Shown piece by piece: positions 1-11,200 of a DNA stretch of 64,000 bases. The stretch is from Leptoclinus maculatus (taxonomy: Eukaryota > Chordata > Actinopteri > Perciformes > Stichaeidae), in contig JAVDOI010000019.1 in the NCBI GenBank assembly GCA_032191485.1, positions 1,950,612 through 2,014,611 of the forward strand. Direction: 5' to 3'. Each line of letters opens with the position of its first letter. The stretch's first letter is position 1. Below the pieces are notes generated by a model. The model was not told the origin of the DNA. It made no database searches and saw only the letters and a list, made by a program, of their open reading frames with translations. The position numbers and the translations under genes are program-made.

Positions 1-2086
1 ACTGAAAACGGGTCCACGACCCACCAGTTGAGAATCACTGATCTACACTACATGACCAGCTGTGAGTTTCAGTCTGAACTGTGAGGGGAGAATATACCAG
101 AAAATGTTGCCTGGCAACATTACACAATGCTCCACATTATTTTTGGAACTGCAGAAGTCAAATAACTTCATTCCAGGGGAAATGAACACCATCTGTAGAG
201 GAACAACATTATGTTACTCATCTGTGTCTAAACAGTTCAGACTTGTAAGCGGATTTTATTATCAACAACTACAGGAGTCGTTTTTAATTTGCAACACTCG
301 ACTAATGGTTTTTAAAGAATATTTTTTAATCATCATACAAATGGACAGTGCGGAGCAACAAAAAATACAGTGAAAGTCAAGAGGGATGAGAAAAGCCCAT
401 GACTAGATTTGAACCCAGGGTGCCACTAAAACCATCCAAGCTGCCTTTAATAGCTGCTGACCCCATGGGACATCCATTCAGTGAGGTTTCAGCGGATGTT
501 CATGGTCTTTTAAGAGACTGATCATGATTAAACTATGAGGGAAAACATTTGTACTTGCATTAAAATGTAAAGTACACAAGTTCATAAGCAGGCACGACGC
601 AGAATAACAATGTAAAACATGGTTGAATTTCTTAAATGGTAATGAAAACATGCAGTTGACCATAAATATCAGGTGTCTCTGTAAATGATACATAGTTCAA
701 TAATGCAGTCATACAGTGATTAATATAGAAACGCATCATAATAAAATGTTACAGGCATCTGAGGGATATCTATTACGTATTCAGGTAGTTGTAAAAGCTA
801 ACTATTGCGACCAGAATATATATATTTTACATCATGACAATCCATAAAGAGGCAGCTTTGAGAATGAAACAATATTCAAAACAAACATGACGTGTCTCAT
901 TTAGATTTTGTCTGCGGAAGTGGAGCGGTGGAGGAAGTTTGTACAGGCGGTAACTTCCTTTTGCATTATCATTCATCATGGTACTAATCACCGATGTCTA
1001 AATATTGCAGAAGCAAACTGCAAACAACTTGGTTTGGCGACTGACATCAGACATGTCTCTAACCACAGCTACGATTGACGTCATTGGTCATTTTCCAAGA
1101 TTTGTTTTTCTTAATTTTTTTCTATAATTCAAAACTTATTTTTACATTATTTTTCCTGTATTCTTAAGACTCTTATTATTCCACCACGTTGGTTACATTT
1201 TGGCTATTTCCCAACTATACACAGAAAACTACTAACAGTTCTCATTTTGGACATCCCTGGTTATCCGAGACAATAAAAGACACCATTGTCCTCATTGTAC
1301 TATACATATTGCTTTGGGATGTCACATTATCAAAATTTCACAACACAATTATCTTGGCCAAAATAATGAATGTTAACAAAATCTTTGGGATGTCTAGAAA
1401 ATAAATTAAAAAAATAATAAAATCATATAGCTATCAATCAAATTCATCTTCAATTTGGTTTATTGTGCAAATTACGAGTGTAGGGAGGTCGAGAGTCTGT
1501 AACAAAAAACGTATATATAAAATAATTTAAGAGACGCTGGATTATTTACATAATATTATCCTATGTGTATTATTAACATGATATTAATATTTAATTTTAA
1601 AATTTCAGTTGTAAATATCTGTATATTTTTGACACCCCTGGACCCTTTAATAAGTGACAACAGTACCAACAGCTAGCATGTACTTAGCTAAACAAACAAC
1701 AGCTAGACATATAATCTCTCTGGTTCAACAATGTCACAATGAGCTCAGTAAAGATGATAAGAGATGATATGATATGAAGCCTAATGCTCTGCTACTAGCC
1801 ACAGTAAGCTATAATTGCTAATTAGTCTAGCTTAGTTTAGAACTTGCCATGCTAGCCTTTAGCTCTTTCGGTAGCTACTTAGCTAGCCTGCTAACTTGTC
1901 CAAATGAGTTGAAGAATGTATAAAAAGTGCTTGCATACATTTTTTTTACATTATTTTAGTTCTGCCTCTGACAAATGGTGAAACAGCTCGGCCAACTTGA
2001 ACCTATTGCCTGCTCATACAAAATATCAGTCCTTTTATTTCCAGTTTGCTAGCGGAAAAACACTTTAATTCTTTAATACTCCAGCT
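1..2086. other. Intergenic DNA, no gene seen
   Basis: AT-rich, with no open frame showing a recognisable domain or flanking splice sites. The first 45 bases contain a 'ttgagaatcactg' string of the kind found at the ends of common fish interspersed repeats; a similar 'ttgagaaccactg' lies near 61753. Around 405 there is a tRNA B-box-like string on the minus strand (ggttcaaatc) without the rest of a tRNA, probably a worn SINE. It lies downstream of the il15ra 3' end. Confidence 0.5.
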
Positions 2087-2500
2087 CAGTGGCGGCTGGT
2101 GGAAAATGTTCTAGGTAGGGCTGTGCCACATCCAATCAATTTCAGCAAACATCCCAGAATGATTTAATGCAAACAAATTAAGGTATCAAACGCGCATTAC
2201 TACTTTGCAGTTAAATATTTAACATTTATTCCAACACGAAAAAAAGCAGTAAATAACACTTTCACAAACACGTCAGGACATCTTATTTTAGTCACCCTCA
2301 CAGGGAATTCAGTATAATATAATATATATAACATATAATAATATTCTGTATAATATAATAATATATATATATATCATATAATATTCTGCATAATATAATA
2401 ATATATATATCATATAATATTCTGTATAATATAATAATATATATGTCATATAATAATATTCACTATAATATAAAACACACACACACATATATATATATAT

Positions 2501-2531
<31 letters not shown>

Positions 2532-3270
2532 ACTATATATCCATTTCTCAGACAGGTGCTTCATGTCCCTCACTCCCTAACTGTCCATGCTGGTTCTGTC
2601 CCCGTTGTTTTAAAAAGATAAATAAGTTATTATCATGACGTCATCCAGCTAGTCAAACCTGTCTGGTGTACAGCTAGTAGAGAAGCTTCATGTACTGCTT
2701 CTCTTTCCTGCTAGTCTGCTGTCTGATTGTGAGGTCAGGCTGATCTGGGATCAGCTCTTTCAGTAGTTTCTCCTCTCAGTTCTCCTCTCAAACGGGTCTT
2801 GGAGGAGTAGTGCTCACACTGGCGCTCTCCTGTAGAGACTTCTCCTGACGAGAACGCGCAGCTTGGGGCAGGAAAAAAACTGCCCCAAGCTGAATCTATT
2901 TGAGGACGCTGATTGGCTGAATTGTATGTCACTCATTTATATCTTTACTCATCATTGGCTAAACTGCTTTATAGACCCGCCTCTTTGGGGCAGTTTTTCC
3001 AGCGCCCCAGCCAGCTGAGACGCGCACATGAGGAGAGGAAGAGCAGACAGGCAGAGAGGACGTGCAGGAAAAGCATATATTTACCGCAGATATCATATTT
3101 TACACATATTACTGGGTGATTCCATGTTTCAAAAACACAAATATTGACAATTTGTATAGTTTATTTTTATTTTAAATTTTATTTTTATTTTTATTTTTAT
3201 TTTTATTTTTATTTTTTGTAGCTCTAGGGGGGGCGGCGCCCTAGCGCCCTCTATGGACCAGCCGCCACTG
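2087..3270. mobile_element. Non-autonomous hAT-like DNA transposon, copy 1
   Basis: The element starts cagtggcggctggt and ends accagccgccactg, so the ends are inverted repeats. It is flanked by a perfect 8-bp direct repeat, ctccagct, at 2079-2086 and 3271-3278. Eight-bp target duplications are the hAT hallmark. Inside are AT microsatellites (about 2310-2530), a GC-rich body with ctgccccaa / ttggggcag inverted blocks, and a T/A-rich run of repeated ttttta units (about 3165-3215). No transposase frame was seen. A shorter copy in the opposite orientation lies at 25199-26214. Confidence 0.85.
2470..2531. repeat. AT dinucleotide microsatellite
   Basis: Uninterrupted runs of at/ta inside the hAT-like element, preceded by a short ac run and degenerate taatata units from about 2310. 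Confidence 0.85.
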
Positions 3271-3562
3271 CTCCAGCTTATTAATTTCCAAAGATACAAC
3301 TCGAGTAGACTATCGCCATACAAGGCCTTATGACTTCCACAGTTTGCTGTATACTTTTAAAAGGTGCGGTTGGAGTTCTTAACTGTCAGTCTATGAAAAG
3401 AGCACAACCAGCAATTAGTCAAACCAACAATTAGTCTCTCAATACCTTCCAACATTCCCCGCCTGGTTAGGGCACTTCTTAGGACCAAGCACCAAGCAAA
3501 TTGGTGTAAAAAGAATTATTCCTAAGAAGGCTAAATAATTCCCTACAACAGCTGGGCACAAC

Positions 3563-3568
3563 TTTATT
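3563..3568 (-). terminator. Candidate poly(A) signal of il15ra
   Basis: On the minus strand this is AATAAA, about 560 bases beyond the inferred il15ra stop codon. It implies a 3' UTR of roughly 3545-4128. No transcript evidence is available. Confidence 0.45.
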
Positions 3569-4128
3569 TTACAATATTTTAAATGCAGCTTAGGTCAGCT
3601 AATGACTATTTACAGGAACTGTGAAGTAGGAACATGTCACCCAGGGTATAGGTGCGGCCTAGTGATGTGCTTTTAATCGCTTTTAGAGAACAACGGAGCT
3701 CTATTGCACAAAGCAATGTGAGCTTTATGAGGCTTTGGCTAAACAGACCATACGTGGTCGAGGGATTAATTCATTGTTGTGTTAAGTATTTCCATTGGAT
3801 TTGATGACAATAAGAACATACAGAATATCACCAGAAGTATAAAAAAGAGAAAAAAATGCCATGTTCACAGAGTCGGAGTCTTCACAATTCAAGTTCCATA
3901 TGCGCAGGTCAAATATTTAGTTGAGATCTGCACAGAGAGAGGTTGTGAGTTCAACAGCTGGAGATTGTGCAAACAACAAATGTCATAATAAAGCCAGCTA
4001 TTATGCTCTCTGGTGATGCTTAAAAGAACATCAAATGGGTTCTTCACTGCATGGGGACGATCCCACAAGCTCTCCAAGTAAGGCTCTGCCGCTGCTCTCT
4101 GTGACAGCGGCGGGTCAAACTCCACTGC

Positions 4129-4198
4129 TCAGTGCTCAGGCGGATTCATGGGTAGCTGTTCTTCTGGCCTCTGCGGTGGAATGTCGCTGTTAGATCTC
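4129..4198 (-). CDS. il15ra: il15ra last exon: cytoplasmic tail
   Basis: The acceptor ctgtag lies at about 4199-4204 on the minus strand. Joined in phase 2 to the transmembrane exon, it reads RRSNSDIPPQRPEEQLP... and ends in NPPEH-stop. The tail is short, about 25 residues, proline-rich and without a kinase or ITAM motif. That fits IL-15R-alpha, which needs partner chains to signal. Confidence 0.75.
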
Positions 4199-5264
4199 CT
4201 ACAGCACAAAGAGAGCAGTGATGAGATCACAATCAGTGAAACGATAAGAGGGCACATTGGACTACTGTGTCATCTCTGATGGATAAACTGCAACAAAAAA
4301 AAGAGTTTGCCACACAACAAACAAAGAAAGTGTGGTGTGAACATAATTCCACACATACAAATAAATTGTCCAATCAAACCCTCTTGTTATGTTAGCATGC
4401 TTTGCCCGTAGCTCACCGTCTATAACAATAGAAGCTGATTCCGATCAAAGCACAGACGATCGCCACCGAAGCACAGCCGATCGCCGCTGCAGATAAGGGA
4501 GAAATACTCAAACGTACGCCCATCACCAGTCTGACTTTTGGCACAAACGGGTACAAAAACAGTGTGGAAGCTTACTGCGGGCAGCGGGGGGGAGCGCGTG
4601 AGCATCACGTTCTCCTTTGTTCGAAGGCTCAGCGGTGGTTGAGGTTGCTGATGTCCGGTGCGTCGCTTCGGTCTTCCTCACATCTTGTTCTTTTCCTGCT
4701 GGGAAAGAAATAAATGAGTATGATTTTTCCCGGTAGGTCAGTTATTCATGAAGAGTTTTGCAGCGGCAGATGAAGGCAGCGTGAGTTGTACATAAAGGAT
4801 GATCGATCATATGACATGTCCAGCTGTCATCGAGGTTTTCTTCTTCTTTTAAAAACCCATAATCTGAAACAACCGGGTCCATTTATGTGCTGTTTTGATC
4901 ATTTTACAGATTTGTGTAAGCGTGAAAAATTTTCACACATCAGTGCCATTCTTACTTATGTACGTACACATTGGCCAAATCTACGTCAATTGTACAATTA
5001 TTACATTAGCTACAGTGAAATACAAGAAGTCTGGTGAGTTTGAAAGACAATAAATTAAAAAAAGATAGAAATTGAAAAGTCAACTATTACCAGATTTGCC
5101 ATACAACCATATTATAGGGCCTCCACTGAAGGTCACTTTACTACTATACGCATCTTAAACTCACACAGAGTTTTATTGACAATATCCCACAAAGCATATT
5201 GTAAATATAGGGAGATAATCTTTTACAAGTGTCCGTCTTACATGCAATATATATATTATCCACA

Positions 5265-5297
<33 letters not shown>

Positions 5298-8200
5298 TAT
5301 CCACATATATATATATATATATCTGACAAGGTGTGCATGAATGTTCTCTTTCTTATAAGTTTTACTGACACAGGCCCTGGCCAATAAAATCTCCTGACCT
5401 GATGCATTCTCAGTTACAAGCAACACGTGACTGTAAGCCATTTACCCTGTGTGCGACCTGACGGGGCCTGCAGACCAGGCGAGGTTGGCTCGGGCCTGTC
5501 TGGCTCTGCAGGAACTGAGGCTGAGGGGCTTAAACTCTGGGTCATCTGTGGGCTGGAGGAAGCTGCTGCTGATAAGAAAAGACATTCACTTCTACTCATG
5601 ACTGCTAATACTACTTCTTTACTACACTTTTCCTCCATCCACGATCATTATTATTTGTAAAACTACTGCTGAAGAAGACAAACTCATACTGGGATTTTTG
5701 GGACTCCAGGTGTGTGGGTGTCTTAGCATGCACGGACAGTTAACAATGACTGGGTGGCACAGACGTACTCTGATATATAATTATACCCCTTAATTAAGAA
5801 CAAAAGATGGAAAATGCATGCAAGGCTTTGTGTTAGTTTGTTACACAGTTTCATATCAATACTACTGTTGCAACGGCTGTTACTACGATTTCTAAAAGTA
5901 CATATGCCGCTACGACAACCGCAACTCTGCTACCACTGTACATGTATATCGACGATCATTACGACTACTATAATGCTACTATTGGTATAAGTACTACTAC
6001 CAGCTATAGTGCTCCTACTACTACTGCTACTGGGATTGGAAGTACATGAGTACATCCTGCCAGTATAATACCATCATTGCAGAGTCTGATTATATTGAAA
6101 AGGCCAGGGGGAAAAGCTCATTTAACAATAGGTTTAATAAGTTCAAGCAGTAGCGGTATGTAACAACAGACCATTTTCAGGATGGACATCTTGACTTGTG
6201 AAACATGGAAGTAATTAATGACAATAATATAATGGTGACATTTAGGTTTTCTGGGTTGTATCTTTGTGCCGAGGTTCTTCATAATATAATGCAACGAATA
6301 CAGTTTGTCAGAATTAAATAACTAGTTGGGTCTATAACTTCAGTGGACGAGAGCAGGACGAGAGCTGTAGATTGAGCGGTTTCACACAGAACTAAATGAT
6401 ACGAAGACAAAACTACGACAAACTGCCACTTAATTAACTTGCAAAATTACATTGTAAATTGCCAAACATCATTTGTGTAATTCCTGCCACGATTCAAACA
6501 AGATCAAAAGAATATTTGTCTCCCGACGTTGACTACCCTACATGTTTTTTTTCTGAAATAAGGTCCCATGGGGTACACCGGAAGAGGAGGGGCTTCTCCT
6601 CTCTATAGCAACATATCAACTAGGGCTGCAACTAACGATTATTTTAATAATCGATTAATCTGTCGATTATTTTTACGATTAATCGATGAATCGGATAAAA
6701 AAAAAAAAGCATTAATTTCCAACCCTTTATTCAAAAACAGTATGCTTTATGCTTTACATCTGCCAATTATATCGTTTTTTTTTAAATAAAGTGCACACAA
6801 ATATGTATATTTTTGTTTAAAGGGACCTGAGCTGTCAGAACAATAAATCATTTATAAAAAATAAAGAAAAATACAAATCAGAAAACTTAACAGGATTTGT
6901 TTGAACGTCAGAACTTGTTCTCTACACTACACTCACAGATGCACACACTCTCGCACTCAGACAAGCACACACACTCAAGTTCACTTGAAGCTTATTCATT
7001 AAATTATTACCATCATTGTAGTAAGTGCAAGTTAAGTTAATTTATACACCACATTTAAACACAGTTTAAGATGACCAAGTGCTATAAAAAAAATTAAAAA
7101 GTACAACACACACAAATATATTTGTCAACAATAACCGATATGGGACAAAGCACAGAATATATATACATGACAACAGATTGAAAAATGAATGGGCCAAAAA
7201 AGGCGAGTGAATAAAAACGTGTCTTTAGTCCTGCTTTACTACTGTTATTAACGAGCTAACGCTAACTTGTCATGCTTGTCAAACTGGATAACGAGTAAAC
7301 ACCAGCACCAGAAGAGCTACTGGAGGGACGTTACGTCCCTGATAGCAGTCGACTCCGGGGCGGCTCTGCTCCGCTCTGCTCTGCGCTCAACTCAACTTTT
7401 TTTTTATACTCAAACATCTCCGCGACTTATTGAGTGGCGTAATAATCGCGCGACACAACGAATCGATAATGAAATTCGTTGCCAACTCTTTTAATAATCG
7501 AATTTGATCGATTTTATCGATTCGTTGTTGCAGCCCTAATATCAACCTGCCATTCCGTGTGCCTTTTGACTGATTCCATGTGAATACAGCATTACTCCTA
7601 CTAGTAGAAGTACTACAACCAGTAAGGCTGCTGCTTCTAAACATTACTACTAACACGACTACTACAACCACTACTAACACAAGACATTTAGACAGATATA
7701 TTGTCTGTTTAGTTTCATAGCCTACTTATTTATTATTAGTTTATTAGTGTTATTGTAGTTTTTTCATGCAGATAAAGAACTCACTGACTGTGGTGGGAAT
7801 GGTGGAGTCATGGGGAATGTCAGTGTGAGCCTCTGCAAGATCAGACTATTATTAATCATCAATATGAAACAAATACTTCTCTCCGGCTCATTTTACAACT
7901 TTACAGTGCACATGCATTCTAGAGTGGTTGTGTTAGAGCTTCCACTTACTTGTTGCTGTGCTCTCTGGTGGTTGTGTTGTGGTTCTGCTTGGGTCAGCTG
8001 AAAAACAATGAATAAGAAGCTGAGCAGTTTGTTCATCGTCTGAAATCATATCATCTTGAGTATGACTAAGCTACAAAAAAAACACCAACACCCTTAGTTT
8101 GAAACACAGGCTTTTGGTATCTTCAATAATTTCAGTCAGATCTCCGAAATAAAATGTACTCACTTGGTTGAACATTCAACAATATTCCCCAACCATCAAG

Positions 8201-11200
8201 TTATTTATTTAAGATGCAGAGAACATAATTCAATCCTGACACGTTGCATAAAACAACATCTACACTGCGACCAAACTGCATCTTGTGCACTCAGAATGCT
8301 TCGGGCATATTTTTTCATATGGCCTAGGGGAGCCCAGGAGTTGACGATCTCTAGAAGTGAATTTCAGAGATGCTTCCTAAAGAGCTCCTAAAGGGCTAAA
8401 GAGAAGGCCCCAGAGGGGATGACTTCGTACTTGCTGATGCTGCCAAGAGTGCCGATGATCCGGCGTTTCTCACATCGCACAGTGCTGCTTCCGTTTTGGA
8501 TTTGCTTCTGAATTCAGATCCAATAAAGGGACATCAAACCCCAAACGTATTTACATGTTTTTCAAGTCAGATCCCCTGGACCTATCACTAAAAAAAGGTC
8601 AAGCTTTCCCACTGGATCGTGGATGTCGTGAATCAAGACGAACAACAAATAAAATCTTACGTATACACTCGAGGCCGAGTTTGGGCAGGACCCAATGTGG
8701 AGGATCAATGCCAGTTTTCTTGCATATGATCAAATTGGAAGTTCCCGCCTTCCTCACGTTACCTCCTTCGCAGTCGTAGCGAAAAGTCTGGTTAATTTGG
8801 AAGCAGTTCTCTGTTGGAGGTAGAGTTAGATGCCTTCTGGGAACTTCTGGACATGGACAACTGATTTTGTCTGGAAGAAAAAAACATTTTATTGGCCCTG
8901 GACAATAAAATCATCTGACCTGATGCATTCTCAGTTACAAGCAACATACACTGCTATCAGTATAGCATGCTTGACTGTAAGCCATTTTCTCCGTGGGCGT
9001 TACTATTGTGGGGGACCTCTTTCATATCATATGAAGTCATTAGACCAATTGTTAATAAAGATATTTATGAGGGAAGCTTTAAAGTATTTTGAACCACTAT
9101 TGTACCATGAGTACATCCTGCCAGTATAATACTATCATTTCATCCATCCATCTATCCATTTTCTTCCGCTTATCCGGGATCGGGTCGCATTGGCAGCAGG
9201 CCAAGCAGGCTGACCCAGACTTCCCTCTCCCCTGAAACATTTTCCAACTCATTCTGGGGGATCCCGAAGCGTTCCCAGGCCAGCTGGGAGATGTAATCCC
9301 TCCAGAGTGTTCTGGGTCTTCCCCGGGGTCTCCTACCAGTTTGGCGTGCCCGGAAAACCTCCAGTGGGAGGTGTCCTGATTAGATGCCCGATCCACCTCA
9401 GCTGACTCCTTTCGATACGACGGAGTAGCGTCTCAACTCCAAGTTCCCTCTTGATGTCCGAGCTCCTTACCCTATCTCTAAGGCTGAGCCCGGCCACCCT
9501 ACGAAGGAAACTCATTTCGGCCGCTTGTAGCTGCGACCTCGTTCTTTTGGTCACGACCCAGAGTTCGTGACCATAGGTGAGGGTCGGAACTTAGACCGAC
9601 CGGTAGATTGAGAGCTTCGCCTTCTGGCTCAGCTCCCTCTTCACCAAGACGGTCCGCTGCAGCGCCTGCTTTACTGCTGCAGCCGCACCGATCCGCCTGT
9701 CAATCTCCCGCTCCATCTTACCCTCACTCGTGAACAAGACCCTGATATACTTGAACTCCTTCGCTTGCGGTAGGCACTCCGTCCCCACCTAGAGGGAGCA
9801 ATCCACCGGTGTCCGGCAGAGCACCATGGCCTCAGATTTGGAGGTGCTAACTCTCATCCCCGCCGCTTCACACTCGGCTGCAAACCGCCCCAGTGAATGC
9901 TGGAGGTCACGATCCGAGGAGGCCAACAGGACCACATCATCTGAGAATACGAACACAGCTCCTACTGCAGTCGTACAGAGACCGGATGGCCCGTTGCAAC
10001 GGGTCCGGCACCCCATACTCCCGCAGCACCCCACACAAAAACCCCTGAGGGACCTGGTCGAAAGCCTTCTCCAAGTCCACAAAGCACATGTAGACTGGTT
10101 GGGCAAACTCCCAGGACCCCTCCAGTAGTCTTGCGAGTGTAAAGAGCTGGTCCACTGTTCCATGGCCGCGACAGAATCCGCACTGCTCCTCTTGAATCCG
10201 AGGTTCGACAAACGGTCGGAGCCTCCTTTCCAGCACCCTGGCATAAGCCTTCCCCAGGAGGCTGAGTAGTGTGATACCCCGATAGTTCGAGCACACTCTC
10301 CGGTCCCCCTTTTTGAAAATGGGAACCACCACCCCGGTCTGCCAGTCCATGGGCACTGATCCCGACCCCCAAACAACATTGAAGAGGCGTGTCAGCCAAG
10401 ACAGCCCAACAGTGTCCAGCACCTTCAGCATCTCAGGGCGGATCTCATCCACCCCCGGCACCTTGCCACCAAGGAGCTTTTCGACTACCTTAGCGGCCTC
10501 CGCCAGGGATATGGGGTGCGCCCCCTCCAAGTCTTCAGGCGCTGCCTCTGGCATGTTGGTCGGGTTTAGGAGTTCCTCAAAGTGCTCTTTCCACCCCCCT
10601 CCCCCCGCTGAGAACAGCCTGGGGTAGGCCCTGTTTCCCTTTCTGAGCCGTCGGATGGTTTGCCAGAACCTCCTTGAGGCCAACCAAAAGTCCATGGCCT
10701 CCCCGAACTCCTCCCATGCTCGAGTTTTAGCATCCGCGACCACCGCAGCTGCAGCCCTTCTGGTCTGCCGGTACCTCTCAGCTGCCTCAGGAGACCCCTG
10801 AGCCAACCAGGCCCGAAAGGCCTCCTTCTTCAGCTTGACGGCTTCCCTCACCTCCGGTGTCCACCACCGGGTTCTCAGGTTGCCGCCACAACAGGCACCG
10901 ATGACCTTCCGACCACAACTCCTAGCGGCCACGTCCACAATAGAGGCTTTGATCATGGTCTACTCGGATTCCATGTCCCCAACTTCCCTCGGGATGTGTG
11001 AGAAGTTCTTCCGGAGGTGGGAGTTAAAGACCTCCCGGACAGGATCCTCCGCCAGACGTTCCCAGTTCACCCTCACTACACGTTTGGGCTTGCCAGGTCT
11101 TTCCAGCCAGCTCCCCCGCCATCTGATCCAACTCAACACCAGGTGGTGATCAGTTTTACAGCTCTGCTCCTCTCTTCACCCGAGTGTCCAAGACATACGG

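Larger units (their letters stand above)
5370..8886. repeat. Tandem segmental duplication, unit A
   Basis: This segment holds the 41-codon stalk exon, two 16-codon stalk exons and sushi exon A. It repeats at about 8887-13960. Anchors are aataaaatc...ctgacctgatgcattctc at 5386 and 8904; atgagtacatcctgccagta at 6046 and 9108; near-identity of 7539-8380 with 11792-12625; and 8405-8886 with 13430-13960. The A/B joint is near 8886: both copies share gtctggaagaaaaaaacat before they diverge. Divergence counted by eye is about 1 percent in intron sequence. Confidence 0.85.

Noticed and set aside
395..440. tRNA B-box-like string on the minus strand
   Set aside because: No acceptor stem or A box in place; at best a SINE scrap.
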